DNA from: Phascolarctos cinereus
Lineage: Eukaryota; Chordata; Mammalia; Diprotodontia; Phascolarctidae
Length of the DNA stretch: 64,000 nt
Assembly (NCBI RefSeq): GCF_002099425.1
Contig: NW_018344164.1
Coordinates: 496,001 to 560,000, forward strand
Direction of reading: 5' to 3'
Part shown: one piece after another, positions 10,391 to 21,949 of the stretch
How the letters are laid out: every line of letters begins with the position of its first letter
Position numbering within the stretch: position 1 is the first letter of the stretch
Made by a program: the position numbers and the translations under genes
The notes under the pieces: generated by a model
Seen by the model: the letters and a program-made list of their open reading frames with translations, nothing else
Told to the model about the DNA's origin: nothing
The model's database searches: none

Positions 10391-12004
10391 GTGAGTAGTG
10401 ATTGGAACTTCAGCCATTTAAAGATTTTAAAAAATGTATCCAAGGCAACAGATGATTAGAAGGCTGAGGCTGACTTCTAAACTGATCATCTCCTCAGAAA
10501 GGAGAGTTATTGGGTTCTTTTTAGCTACTTCTCTCTAGCAACTTCAATTGGCTCTGGGTGATTATATTATGAGTATAAGAATATCTTTTTAAAAATACTG
10601 TAAGTAGGAAATGGGGAGTTAGCAAATTAGGGGTCAGTTTTTGAAGTGGTCTTAGATATTTCCTGGTTGGTTTCAGTCCATACAACATGCAGAGAGAGAG
10701 AGAGAGAGATTTTTTCCTGCCTGCTTCCTACCCAATGATGACATGAGTTGCTGAGCTAGAACTGAGTGCATACAAAAGAAATAATGTGCTTTTCTATAGC
10801 CCTTTGATCTTTTCCTTCTGGGAGGCTAGTGAGAAAGAATTTACGTTACCCAATCCAACTGCCATGTGTCCATGAGCACATGGCACCTTTGTTTCTTTTG
10901 TGTTTGTTTCTCCATGATCTTGGCCAACTGCATATCCAGAGATGGAATTAATCAGGTTACAACCATTTAAACTTCGAAATGTCAAAAGATCCCTCAGAGG
11001 ACTCGGTGGAAAACCAAAGGAGATAGGAGTGGCTGATGACAGAATTCTGAAACACCTAAAAATAGATGTCATCTGAAAGAATGATGTCATCCTAGGAAAG
11101 ACAGTCACCTGAGGATGGTGGCAGCTTCAAGGAGTAGGACCCTTGAAGATCGAAGACCCAAAAGAAACAAATTTGCCATGTGCTCATGAAGACATGGCCA
11201 GCCAAGGACTCTAGAAAGGCACTGATCCTCAGAGCACAACAGAGAGCTGTGTGTAAGGGGAGCTTCCATGAGAGGAGAAGGGCCAGGACACACCCTGGGC
11301 CCCCTATGTTCTGCACACGTATACCTGAGTGCTTTTCTGCTTTAAGTCTGAGTCCACTCTTCCCAGAGACCTTGTATATAAAAAAAGGAGAATGAGCCTC
11401 AGAGTTAGGGGAAATGTTTTTGTTCTCATTATATTTCCTCAGGAAATCCAATGGATAACACTTGGTTGATTAATCATGGCAATCACGTAAAAAGGAAGCT
11501 TGGGAGCTATAGTGTTAGAAACCCTAATCTCTTAGGTTTATGCTTAGAAACCTAAAGAGAGAAGTCATCGGCCACCTTCTGAGGACCCCCTCCACCAGCG
11601 TGAGTGTGATTGGGGAAAGTGGCTCTGGACGGAATCCTAGACATGGAAGGCAAGGTTTTCACCTCTCGGTAGCTGCTGCATTTTTGTTAAACAGCCATGT
11701 CAATCATAAGAAGGAGCCACTGTGCAAGGAACTGAATTTTTTCATTGATTTAAAAGCCCACTGGAAACATCTTGTCATTTTCAGATTTATTGCTGACCCA
11801 CACTGCATAACTAACTAGTCAGCAAAATCTTAAAGTCATACAGTGATCTTTCTCTGAGACTTATTTTTCATGGTAATGAGGTAGAGAACATATGAGTGTG
11901 ACTACAAAACAGTTACTGATTTTTTTAATTCATCCCAGTCCATTGTAGTTTGGGGGGATTTAGACATTTCTATGGCAGAAGCAGACATGCTAATAAATGC
12001 TAAA
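10391..12004. other. Intergenic; holds the inverted repeat at 10,861-11,198
   Basis: Apart from a short (GA)n at about 10,689 and the inverted repeat, nothing nameable. ORFs at 11,092-11,451 overlap on both strands and look random. Confidence 0.4.
10861..11198. repeat. Inverted repeat, two 39-bp arms
   Basis: Arms 10,861-10,899 and 11,160-11,198 are reverse complements at 35 of 39 positions, separated by 260 bp. The right arm contains AAAAGAAACAAA and TGCCATGTGCTCATG. Confidence 0.75.
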
Positions 12005-12560
12005 AAAAAATGGGCTTTTATTTGGCATGTCTGAACTCACAAAAGGGAAAGTCTGTGGCTATTTATTTTAATATAATATAATATTTAATATATTTATATA
12101 TAATATAAAATAATATATTATTATTAGCTTGAGACCCTAGAGGATATGAGGTGGGTGGCAAAAGAAGAGGGGCAAATATATATCGGAATCATGATTGCCA
12201 AAGAGACAAAGATGCAGTCAGTCTTCGAGAGAAGCAAGGTACATCCATCAGCAGAGAGGCATCTGCAAAATGGGTGAGATGATCTTCAGTCCTGATCAGG
12301 AAGAGGAACGGGATGAAAGATTCACTGAGAGGTGGCCCTCCAGACCCATCACCCAGGTTAGACCAGGTTCTGGTCCATTTGAGTGCAGCAACATACGGTT
12401 CATCCCACATAAAAGAGATGCTCAGAGATACAGATGAGAAGCAGGGTTCTGGTTTCTTTCAGATGTGTCTGATTGGTTTCCCACACCTGCACTCATAGGC
12501 AGGGAAGTGAATTAGTGAGGCGGAAAACTTAGAGCACAGGAGTTTTCAGACAGTTGATGG
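12005..12560. repeat. Unnamed repeat family, copy 1 (contains an AT-rich tract)
   Basis: Shares spaced motifs with 35,055-35,500: GGCATGT near the start, ATGATTGCCAAAGAGACAAA, and GATTGGTTTCCCACACC followed by GGCAGGGAAGTGAATTAG. An AT-rich tract lies at 12,060-12,122. A decayed LTR-like fossil is possible, but nothing coding supports it. Confidence 0.4.
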
Positions 12561-12799
12561 GTGCCAAAAAGGGGGTGGAACAAAAGGAGGCGTATATTGA
12601 ACAGAAAGTCAAAGGTCAAAAAACTAGTGAGATTTGTCAGACTACCACACCATCTGAACCTAAACCTGCTCAGTGATGTTCTTCAAAGAAGTCTCCTCGG
12701 GAAATGACTCACAATTTGCAATAATATTGCCATTGCTAAGCACATTGGTGAGGTCACTTTAGGATCATGAAATCTCAGGGCTACAACAATCCTAAGATA

Positions 12800-12980
12800 C
12801 AGATCTAGAAGGAACCTTTGGGATAAGTTAGTCCAATTCCTTCATTTCACAGATAAAGAAATTGAAGCTCCGAAAGGGTATGTGTGAGCTCTGCACGGAG
12901 ACCTAATGAGTACAAAGTGTTAAAAGCGGAACCACTATCTGGGTCTCCTAATTCTGAGCCTTTGATCTATACCAAGTACT
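12800..12980 (-). mobile_element. THER1-type CORE-SINE
   Basis: CAGATCTAGAAGGAACCTTT, then TTCATTTCACAGATAAAGAA. Confidence 0.65.
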
Positions 12981-13049
12981 TTACACACATTCTTTGGCAG
13001 CTGGTTTTCAAAGAGGAAATGTGCCCTAATCCAACTAACAATTATTGAC

Positions 13050-13460
13050 AGCTAGTCAAGCCTTTATTAAGCACTTCCTATGTGCCAGGCAGCTGGGTGG
13101 TGCCACAGTGCATAGAACACCGGACCTGGAGCCAGGAAGATGCATCTTCCTGAGTGAATCTGGGCTCTGACACTTACTAGCTGTGTGACCCTGGGCAAGT
13201 CACTCAACCCTGTTTGCCTCAGTTTCCTCATCTGGAAAATGAGCTGGAGAAGGAAGTGGCAAACCTCTCTAGTACCTTTGCCAAGAAAACCTCAAATGGG
13301 GTCATGAAGAGTTGGACATGACTGAACAACAACAGCGTGTTGGACTTGTACTAATCAGGGCCATAGAGATACGAAAACAAAAATGAAATACTCCCTTGCC
13401 CTCAAGGAGGTTACATTCAGTTGGGGGAAACAATATGTATACATACGAGCATAGGCAACA
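13050..13460 (-). mobile_element. L2 LINE 3' end split by Mar1
   Basis: TTATTAAGCACTTCCTATGT on the left; CCTTGCCCTCAAGGAGGTTA on the right of the SINE. Confidence 0.75.
13087..13336 (+). mobile_element. Mar1-type SINE inserted in L2
   Basis: Full-length head to RTE-like tail (CAAATGGGGTCATGAAGAGT, then GACTGAACAACAACA). It splits an L2 3' tail present on both sides. Confidence 0.93.
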
Positions 13461-14399
13461 TAAGTATCCCACAAAAGAAATCGCATGGCAATGGGAAGTC
13501 TGGCCATGTGAATGTTCTGATCGATGCACTGAAAAAACCTGCCATCTCAACCCTATGGGAATCATGTCAACATCATGTCAGCCTACGCAGGCCACAACCC
13601 TCTGACTTGTTGTTGATTTCTGTAATTGATTCTTGCGCATGTCCTCATAGAAATCTTGTACAGAAGATCTATTTACTCAGTGTGCTACTTTCTTAAGGTC
13701 TTTTCAGATATTTCTATTCCAGAGCATTACTGTCAGACTCAATAGAACAGATGTAAGTAATTTGTTGATTAATTTTTCTGATAAGCTTTTTTCTTTATTT
13801 ACTATTCTTTATTATGAAGGATAACTTTTGGCACAGAGTGGGATAGATTCAGAAATTAATTTTTAAAAATACTATAACAAAATATAGTGATAAAAATATA
13901 TAGTAACAAAAATTTTAAGAGAATAATATGTATTCTAAAGTGATGTCCCTCTCCGATACCATGTCTCTCTACTTGGGAAAGAGATAGTGTGTGTTTGTCA
14001 GATTTAGGGGGTTTGGGATTCTTTTGACCTCCTCAGTGTGATGGTTGTTTTACATTGGTTGAACTTATGAGAAATGCTGACAATCTGAGTTTATATCTTC
14101 ATTTTTAATGATTTCCTTTTTTCTTCAGAGTCAACAACTTGTATAAATAATTCAGGTTGGCAATGTTATAATTATACACAGTAGCTTCTCATCTTTATCC
14201 TTTCTTATAATATGGCTTGGATTTTTGTCTTTGTTTTAACAAATGGGTGATTTTATTCCACCAACAGCTGGTTCTTATTAACTCCAAATCGCTGACCAGT
14301 TGCTTCCTGTTTATTAAAATATGGTCAAGGCATTTTGGGGAGTAATTTGGCACTTGCCTCATCCAGAAAAGAGTCAGAATTCAAAGGGGTTATGACAGT
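13461..14399. other. Intergenic, nothing recognised
   Basis: AT-rich DNA without ORFs of note. Confidence 0.5.
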
Positions 14400-14612
14400 T
14401 TAGAATAAAAGGCTGAATCTAATAAGAAAAAATTTAATAGAAATAGATTTAAAATATTACATTCAGGTATAAAATAAACTTTCTATATAAAAGATGGGGA
14501 CAGCATGGGTAGACATGCTTGTCAGAAAAAATATCTTGGGCTTTTAGTAGACTGCAGACTCAATATGTCAACAGTTGTTGGATCAGCCAGAAAAGCTAAG
14601 GAAATCTTTTTA
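14400..14612 (+). mobile_element. CR1/L3 LINE fragment
   Basis: GGCTGAATCTAATAAGAAAA, AGATGGGGACAGCATGGGTA and TTTTAGTAGACTGCAGACTC match the CR1/L3 RT end, plus strand. Confidence 0.7.
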
Positions 14613-14869
14613 TTGTTCAGTCGTTTTCAGTTTTATCCTACTCTTTGTGACCCAATTTGGAGGTTTCTTGGCAAAGATGCTGGAGTGGTTTTCCATTTCC
14701 TTCTCCAGCTCATTTTACAAATGAGGAAACTGAGGCAAACAAGGTTAAGTGACTTGCCCAGGGTCACACTGCTAGGAAGTATCTGAAGCCAGATTTGAAC
14801 TCAGGAAGAGGAGTCTTCCCGACTCTGGACCTGGCACTCTACGCTCTATTGCGCCACCTCGTGGCCCTC
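14613..14869 (-). mobile_element. Mar1-type SINE
   Basis: The reverse complement has TTGTTCAGTCGTTTTCAG at its start and a tRNA-like head ending GCGCCACCTCGTGGCCCT. It follows a CR1/L3 fragment directly. Confidence 0.92.
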
Positions 14870-15009
14870 AGTTCCCTTTGGATTACACTAAATCAATTTT
14901 ATTTCCCAAGGGTATATCATATTTTTAAACCCACACGACGACTTTTGGGACGTCCTGTACAGGTATATTATGGACACACTTACATAGGTACATGCTACCT
15001 CCTCAACCT

Positions 15010-15130
15010 TTTTGGAATACAAGTTCTCTGCAGGGACAGATTGTTTCACTTTTGTGTCCCTATCCCTTAGCATGTCCCCTGGCCCATAGTGAGAACTTAA
15101 TAAATGCTTGTTAATTGAATAATTGATTAA
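15010..15130 (+). mobile_element. L2 LINE 3' tail
   Basis: CTCTGCAGGGACAGATTGTT, then CTTAATAAATGCTTGTTAAT. Confidence 0.7.
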
Positions 15131-15304
15131 TAGCGAGTTCTCCCTCTCCTGAGATCTTCAGATAATGGACGGGCAGTCACTGCATGTGTTGCAGAGCGCA
15201 TTATTATTCATGTTAGTTGGAGTCGATGATTGCCTGAGGCTCTTTCCAATTCTGAAATTCTGTGATTCTCTAAATTCTCTTTTTTTCCCTTCTTTTCTTC
15301 ATTA

Positions 15305-15331
15305 AAAAAACAACAACAACAACAACAACAT
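15305..15331 (+). repeat. (AAC)n microsatellite
   Basis: Seven AAC units after an A-tract. Confidence 0.9.
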
Positions 15332-15424
15332 CCAGATCCTTTCATCTGGCCTCCTGTGCTTGTAGTCATTCCATATAATCTTTTCGGTATTCTCTTCTCA
15401 GGACTCTAGAGTTTCTTCACAATA

Positions 15425-15735
15425 CTCATAGAATCGTAGAATCCTCCAGCAGGAAGGGAACTTAAAAGTAGTCTCATTGAACCTTCAACCTAGTGCAAGA
15501 ATCCCCTGCCAAGTGGTTATCTAGCTTCTACTTGAATACTTCCATTGATAGAGAACTCACTACCTATCAAAAAGGTTATTGGTTTTTTTTTCCTGATTAG
15601 TGCTCATCATGAGAAAGTCTTTCCTCATACTAAGGCTACATCCGCCTCCTTTCATTCTATCTACCGCTGCTAGCTCTACCCTCTGGAGCCACATCGAAGT
15701 CTGATCTTTTATCCACAGAGCAGCCTTTGAAATTG
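15425..15735 (-). mobile_element. CR1/L3 LINE 3' region
   Basis: CATAGAATCGTAGAATCCTC, GAGAACTCACTACCTATCAA and CTCTGGAGCCACATCGAAGT. It continues at about 16,005-16,080 (TCTTCTCTTCTCCAGACTGA) beyond the RTE insert. Confidence 0.75.
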
Positions 15736-16004
15736 TCGTTACTGTTGCTCAGTCTTTTAGTTATGTCCAGCTCTTTGTGATCGATCCCATGGACCACGGC
15801 ATAGCAGGCTCTTCTGTCCTCCACCATCTCTCACAGTCTGTCCAAGTTCGCGTTGGTTGTTTCCATGACGCCATCTCTCCGTCTCATCCTAGGCTGTCTC
15901 CTTTTCCTTTTGCCATCCATCTTTCCCAACATCAGGGACTTTTCCAAAGAGTCCCCTCTTTTCATCATGTGGCCAAAGTATTTAAGCTTAATACATGAAG
16001 ACAA
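15736..16004 (-). mobile_element. BovB-like RTE LINE 3' end
   Basis: The minus-strand frame within 15,831-16,046 reads KLKYFGHMMKRGDSLEKSLM, then LGKMDGKRKRRQPRMRRRDG, which is the C-terminus of the BovB/RTE ORF. The far 3' end (15,740-15,790) resembles the Mar1 SINE tail, in keeping with RTE mobilising Mar1. It splits a CR1/L3 copy. Confidence 0.85.
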
Positions 16005-16080
16005 CATCTTCTCTTCTCCAGACTGAGCATACTCAATTTCTTCCAATGCTCTTCAAGACATCTTTTTATATCTGCTTTTC

Positions 16081-16529
16081 CATAAAAAGAAAAACTTTCA
16101 GATTCACACATTCTGCCCTTGCTTTTTCTAAAAATCTGGCTAATTCATGTCAAACTAGCACAAGAAACCTACAAGTAGTTTGTCTCTCAATTCATTTATT
16201 CAGCAAATGTTGACTGTGAGCAGGATTCTAGGACAGAACGAGCTAGGTCTTTCCAATTTTATTGCTGTGAACAGCTCTAATTAAAGTAGTTGAGAGTCTT
16301 TTCCTAAAGAATGAATAACTCCAATATCCTAAAGGAATGTGAATTGCCTCAATGCTCAAACTTCCAGCCAGACACAGTTTGTACTTTGGGTAATCTGTCA
16401 ATGAAGGGGAGTGGGATTATCTTCTACCCCCAGGGTAAAGAGGGAATGTGGCCCCACAGGCTTGTTTCACTCTAGACTAAAATCTCAAGGTTAGATGAAT
16501 GGTTTTTGCCATTAACCAATAACCTGAGA
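16081..16529. other. Intergenic, nothing recognised
   Basis: No gene or clear repeat. Confidence 0.5.
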
Positions 16530-16634
16530 ATTAAATTAGAAAGCGAGGGGTCTGAGTTCCAATCTAGATACAGCTCTTGGTTTATCATAAAGCATCCACC
16601 TTATGTCAACTTCTCTATGTGTAAAACGAGACTA
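16530..16634 (+). mobile_element. MIR-type fragment, host of the Mar1 at 16,635
   Basis: GTCTGAGTTCCAATCTAGAT, then CTATGTGTAAAACGAGAC; GAGAATAATGACCC resumes after the SINE. Confidence 0.6.
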
Positions 16635-16876
16635 GGGCAGCTAGGTGGCGCCATAGTGCACAGAATGCCAAGCCTGGAGTCATGAGTTCAAATCTAGCCT
16701 CAGACACTTATTAGCTTTGTGACCCTGGGCAAGTCACTCAACCTTGTTTGCCTCAGTTTCCTCATCTGCAAAATGAGCTGGAGAAGGAAATGGCAAACCA
16801 CTCTAGTATTTCTGCCAAGAAAACCCCAAATGGGGTCACAGAGAGTTGGACAGGACCGAAACAACAGCTGAACAAC
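16635..16876 (+). mobile_element. Mar1-type SINE with short target duplication, inside a MIR
   Basis: Head GGGCAGCTAGGTGGCGCCAT to tail CAACAGCTGAACAAC. Flanks AAAACGAGA (16,623-16,631) and AAAATGAGA (16,877-16,885) look like the duplicated target within a MIR. Confidence 0.92.
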
Positions 16877-16885
16877 AAAATGAGA

Positions 16886-17329
16886 ATAATGACCCTGCGC
16901 CCCACCCCGGACTTGAGGCATGAATGAGGACGCGTTATTCTGCAAATACACAGAAATGGATCACACGCTCAGGATCTTGCATGGTAGCACAGCTGCAGCT
17001 TTTGTCCAACAAAGTCCAACTCTAAAGCCAGCCAGCCGAGTCCACGTCTGAGGGTTTGGCGCCATCGTGTGGCCATTCTTGTTCTCTTCACTCAAAGCTC
17101 ACGGGACTGGTCGTTTGCCGCTTGCACGGTGCTCTAAAGCTTTCAAGGTGCTGCAGTCACGACAGCCGCACGAGGTGGGATGTAAACTGCAAACGGGAAA
17201 ATCAGGAGCTCAACCGTCAGAGCTGGGCGAGGCCTCCAAGCCTTCCTTGCACAGATGGGGAAGCTCCCTGGGCTCCCCTCCCCAAGGGGCACCGGGGATG
17301 CAGGGCTAAGCTTGGAGGCAGCCACACCT
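16886..17329. other. Intergenic GC-richer patch
   Basis: GGCGCCATCGTGTGGCC near 17,058 loosely resembles a CTCF core on the minus strand. Overlapping ORFs on both strands (17,056-17,331) are not protein-like. Confidence 0.35.
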
Positions 17330-17455
17330 AAGCTCCAATCCTACCTGAGACATGCGGTCATGGGGGAGTCACCTAATTTCTCTGTGCCTCCTTTTTCTCA
17401 GCTGGATTGAATGGCCTTTAAAATGTCCCTCCCATCTCTAAATCCAATGCCGCAA
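17330..17455 (+). mobile_element. MIR/THER1-type CORE-SINE
   Basis: GGGGGAGTCACCTAATTTCT, then TGTCCCTCCCATCTCTAAAT. Confidence 0.65.
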
Positions 17456-17626
17456 AGGTAACATGGTTCAAGGGATCCGGTCTCAGAAACCACGGACCCA
17501 AGCCACCTACAACCTGTGAGGTTTTTAGGCAAACCATTTTACTTCAAAAGATCTGTCTCTTCACCAGCAAAATGAAAGAACTGCAATACACTAGGCATTT
17601 CCTAGCTCTGATTCCTACATACAGGG

Positions 17627-17915
17627 CACTAAGCTGGCATGGTGGATAGAGTGCTAGAATTGGAGTTGGAACAGACCTGAGTTCGAATACAGCCTCAGAA
17701 ACTTAGTAGTTGTGTGACCCTGGGTAAGTCACTTCACCCCCCTGTTTGCCTCAGTTTTCTCAACTGTGAAATGGGCAGAATAATAATGCCTACCTTGGTC
17801 TTGGCATCCTCACAGGTAAAATACGATTTATAATAGAACCCACCCCCAAGGGCAGGTTTAAGGACCAAATGACATAACCATGTAAAGTGCTTTGCAACCC
17901 TTTTTAAAAGTGCAA
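17627..17915 (+). mobile_element. CORE-SINE, full-length
   Basis: GTGGATAGAGTGCTAGAATT, GTGTGACCCTGGGTAAGTCA and CATGTAAAGTGCTTTGCAAC. Confidence 0.75.
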
Positions 17916-18169
17916 TCTTTACATGCCAGCTCTTGCTATGATCCCCTTCTCCGCTCGCTCTGAAATAAGCAGAGAGCTCTGCAGGGTTTCAAGAAGGTTT
18001 TATCAAGAGTAACTGCAGAGAAACGCACAGGAGTTTAGGATAATAAACAAAAAGAGGTCACAAAGTGATAAGAAATCCTTCCGTCTAACTGATCTTCAAC
18101 AGCTTCTCACAGCTCCCTCCTTTAATTCTCCCTTTGGAGAGGGAGGAAAAATGTAGTGGATTTCCGTTG

Positions 18170-18310
18170 AGTTCAGGACCTAGAGTCTAGAAGACCAGGG
18201 TTCAGATTCTACATCAGACACTTAATCGCTGTGTGACCCTGGGCAAGTTACTTGACCTCTCTGGTTCTCAGTTGTCTCATCAATGAAAAGAGGGAGCTGG
18301 TAAATGAGCT
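18170..18310 (+). mobile_element. MIR-type CORE-SINE
   Basis: CGCTGTGTGACCCTGGGCAA. Confidence 0.7.
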
Positions 18311-18477
18311 TAGCAGTCTCTCCCAGTGTGATGATGCTGTGGTGTTGATGCCAGAACTCAGTCTACTCAGTGTTACCCAGCAGGGCTATTAGCTGAAGGA
18401 CTCAGGCTCACAACCAGAAGGAGCTTAAGTCCACTATCTTCTAAACGACAGGAATCATTCATCCACTTTATACATTG

Positions 18478-18711
18478 GTGTTGTGGTTCAGTCATTTTCT
18501 GTCATGTCCGACTCTTCCTGACCCCATTTGGGGTTTTCTTGGCAAAGACACTGGAGTGGTTTGCCATTTCCTTCTCCAGCTCATTTTACAGACTAGGAAA
18601 CTGAGGCAAAGAGGGTTAAGTGACTTGCCCAGGGTCACACAGCTAGCATGCACCTGAAGCCAAATTTGAACTCAGGAAGACTTCAGGCCCAGTATGCTAT
18701 CCACTGTGCCA
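18478..18711 (-). mobile_element. Mar1-type SINE, first of a tandem pair
   Basis: The reverse complement runs from the RTE-like tail (GTTCAGTCATTTTCTGTCAT) to the head ending CTATCCACTGTGCCA. It passes straight into a second copy. Confidence 0.92.
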
Positions 18712-18940
18712 CTGACTCTTTGTGACCATCTGGGGTTTTCTTGGCAAAGATACTGGAGTGGTTTGCCATTTCCTTCTCCAGTTCATTTTACAAAGGAGGA
18801 AACTGAGGCAAACGGGGTTAAGTGACTTCCCCAGGGTCACACAGCTAGTAAATGTCTGAGACCAGATGTGAACTCAAGGAGATGAGTCTTCTTGACTGCG
18901 GACCCAGCACTTTATCCACCCTCCCTAATCTAGCTGCCCA
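18712..18940 (-). mobile_element. Mar1-type SINE, second of a tandem pair
   Basis: Starts at GACTCTTTGTGACCATCTGG without the first part of the tail and ends at the head TAATCTAGCTGCCC. Same orientation as its neighbour. Confidence 0.92.
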
Positions 18941-19130
18941 GAGTCAAGAAGATCTGAGTTCAGATTCAGCGTCAGACACTTACTACTTAGGATTCCAAGC
19001 AATTCACTTAACTTCTGTTTCCCTCATCTACCTCCCAAGGTTATTTTAAGGATCAAATTAGATAACTGTAAAGTCCCTGACACACAGTAAATGCTATATA
19101 AATGTTAAAAATAGATGTCGTTGCTAATCA
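18941..19130 (+). mobile_element. CORE-SINE adjoining the Mar1 pair
   Basis: GATCTGAGTTCAGATTCAGC, then CACAGTAAATGCTATATAAA. Confidence 0.7.
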
Positions 19131-19394
19131 TATCCTTCATTTCTTCTTCTATATAAATACCATATATATGTGATTTTATATTTGATTTAGGAGGCTCTGA
19201 AGTGCTTCAGGGCTGGCAGTAATTGGTATAATGTCACCCACAAATGGGACTGTATTGAGGATAATCCCATCGATCATGACTCCCTTTTCCATTTGAACTC
19301 CAAGCTGGATGACAATGATGAATGCCTTTGATGTCCATCTCCCTATTTCAAACCTCACTTGATATTAATAATCAGAGGGTTATTCATTATAATC

Positions 19395-19705
19395 AGTCCT
19401 CTGGCATCTAAGGCTCTTTGTAATCTGTTCTCTTTCCCAGTCTTCTTACAGTTTGCTCCCCTCGGTGGACTCCGCAGTCCAGCCACACTGGCCTACACAC
19501 TGTTCCTCAAATGCCACCCTCCCTCTCACATGTCTGTGCCTTTAGAGATGCTTTTCCTCCTCCCCACAATCTCTAAGTCAGCTTGGCTTCCTTCAAGATT
19601 CGTCTCAAAGCTCCTCTTCTGCAGGAGGCTTTCCCTGGTGTCTCCAGACGCTACTGCCCTCCCTTTCAGATTACTTCCATTTACTCTTATCTGTGGAAGA
19701 CCCTT
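19395..19705 (+). mobile_element. L2 LINE fragment
   Basis: GGCTTCCTTCAAGATTCGTC, then GCAGGAGGCTTTCCCTGGTG: the L2 3' region. The long ORF here is a by-product. Confidence 0.7.
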
Positions 19706-20029
19706 TGCCTGGTCTGGTGACTCTACTGAGAACCTGTGGGAAGACAAAGGCCAGAGAGCCCAGAACAGGCAGGCATGGGTGGGATTACAATCTGCATTGG
19801 TGGAAGGGACATCCAGATAGACGAGATCCCAGATCTATTGCAATATTTGAGAACATCATTTTTAAAGATACTTGTTTCCCATTAAAACAAGTCAATAGAA
19901 AATGCATTTTTATGCCTAACCTGAAGTTAAAAGTTAATGAAGACTCTTCATTGTTCATACCAGGGCGAGAGATGGGGGAGAAGAACTGATTTGAAGAATT
20001 AAAGTTAGACTTTCAGAAAGCATAGTCAG

Positions 20030-20315
20030 TTCATAGAGAGCCTGAAAGCCGGCCTCACAGTCAGGAAGAACTGAGATAGCATAGCTGTGTGATCTTGGAC
20101 AAGTCACCTAACCTCGTGGGTTCAGATCTCACCTCTGACATGTACTAGCTGTGTAACCCTGGGTAAGTCACCTGAGCTCTCTAAGCCTCAGCTTTCTCAT
20201 CTGTAAAGTGGGATAATAAGAGTACCTACCTCAAGGAGTTGTCACCAGGATCAGGTTAAGTGAAACGATCTTTGCAAACCTCAAAGCTCTGTATGGGTGT
20301 CAGCTATCATTACCA
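20030..20315 (+). mobile_element. CORE-SINE with partly duplicated head
   Basis: GTGTGATCTTGGACAAGTCA and, 62 bp later, GTGTAACCCTGGGTAAGTCA, then CTCATCTGTAAAGTGGGATA. The repeated box suggests one SINE inside another. Confidence 0.65.
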
Positions 20316-21029
20316 TGATTTTAGCCACAGAACAGGATTTCAGGAGAAAGACTTTTGCTCAAAAATCACATCATTTAGTCTGGATTGCAAATCAAGAAGT
20401 AGAATGTCAGGAGATGTGATCTAATCACATCTAAAAGCTTGAATCCATCATCACGCCAGTAGCGACATGGAGACATGTGGTTAACATCACATCATATACT
20501 GACAGATGCAGTTTCATATTTTAAAATTAAAAAAAAGATTTGCCCAGAAAACATGTGTGCTAGAATAGCAACGGTCTAACTCTAAAGGCACAGCTGCCTA
20601 ATTGTCCCTCCGTCTCCAGGATGCCCTGGGAGGACTTAGCCATTCCTGCAAGGGGAATTCATAGAATTCCTGGGGCCAGCAGACAGAAGGACTCCAGGTG
20701 AAAGAGAGGCCTGCTCTGGGAAAGTGGGAGAGGGCCAGAGCTGTTTTAAATAACCCATTTCTCCAACTCTTTGGATTCTGTTTTATTTCATTTGCTTGAC
20801 TCATGCAACTGCTGCCTTTCTGCTTGCCCCCTCAGGGTATACTTACAGAGCAGGACCTTTATTAAATCTACACCATTCATAAGGCCAGGAAAGCAGCAGA
20901 AATGTGGTAATCGCCCTCTTGCGGATAGCAGATGGAAGAGTACCTCTGGAAGGTCAGCAGAGAGGAATTCTGGGGAACCGAGGCAGGGAAGGATCCTCCG
21001 CAAAGCAAGGTACGTGTGTCTATCCATCA
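20316..21029. other. Intergenic, nothing recognised
   Basis: No gene or clear repeat. Confidence 0.45.
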
Positions 21030-21360
21030 GGTCAAGTCAATAAGCATTTATTAAGCCCTTACTGTGTGCCCAGCACTCTGCCCAAGCCCTGGAGATCCAG
21101 ATAAAAGTAAAAAACAGCCCCTGCTCTCAAAGAGACAGCAGTAAACAACTGTGCAATATAAACTGGACAAATTAGAGATAATCCACAGAGGGCAGGCTCC
21201 CAGGAGCCTAAGGAGGACGGGGAAAGGCAATAGATGGGACTTCAGGAGAGATTTAAAGGAATCCAGGGAGGCCAGGTGGCAGAGACAAGAAGAGAGCACC
21301 CCGGGCCAGAGGGACGGTCAATGAAAATGACTGCAAGAGACAGAGGCAGCATTCACAGCC
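21030..21360 (-). mobile_element. L2 LINE 3' end
   Basis: AAGCATTTATTAAGCCCTTA, CCCCTGCTCTCAAAGAGACA and AAAGGAATCCAGGGAGGCCA. Confidence 0.8.
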
Positions 21361-21604
21361 AGAGGACTCCCACTCCACTGGTGCCCAGGCTACTGCGCCC
21401 GCGGCCTCACCATCACAGCCTGGTTGTCAATCACAGGAGCGAGGAGTTTAGGGAATCATCTGGTGCACTGAAGAGAGGACCAGATGTTAGGACAAGAGAC
21501 CAGGCTGAAATTCCATCTCAGATGTGAGGGTACATGGTGACTGGCAAGGCAGTTGGCCTCTTCAGAACCTCAATTTTCACATGTACAAGCTGAGAATGAT
21601 CCGT

Positions 21605-21765
21605 TAGGGGTCAGCATGACCGAGTGGATGAAGGGCTGGCCTTCGAGTCAGGAAGCTCTGGGTTCAGGTCCTGCCTTTAGCACAAACTGGTTGAGCTAAA
21701 ACTAGGGAACATGGGAAATCATCTAACCTCTCGGTACCCCCAGCAATATCTTCCCTAAGACTGTA
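21605..21765 (+). mobile_element. Degraded CORE-SINE
   Basis: CCGAGTGGATGAAGGGCTGG, then GAGTCAGGAAGCTCTGGGTT. Confidence 0.5.
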
Positions 21766-21949
21766 TGCGACAGAGAAGTGGCCAATCAAGTGGTATCAGT
21801 GGAAATCTCCACGTGGATGAAATCATAGGTCCAGACCCAAAAAAGGGAGAGGCTCTTCAATACCTCCATCCTTCACAGGGACCTTGTGAGAAAGGCTCTT
21901 CATAAAACACAAAAAAGATCTAGAAATGTGAGTGGCTAATGCAAAAAGG

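Noticed and set aside
19359-19820. 153-codon plus-strand ORF
   Set aside because: Falls on an L2 3' region, which tends to stay open by composition.
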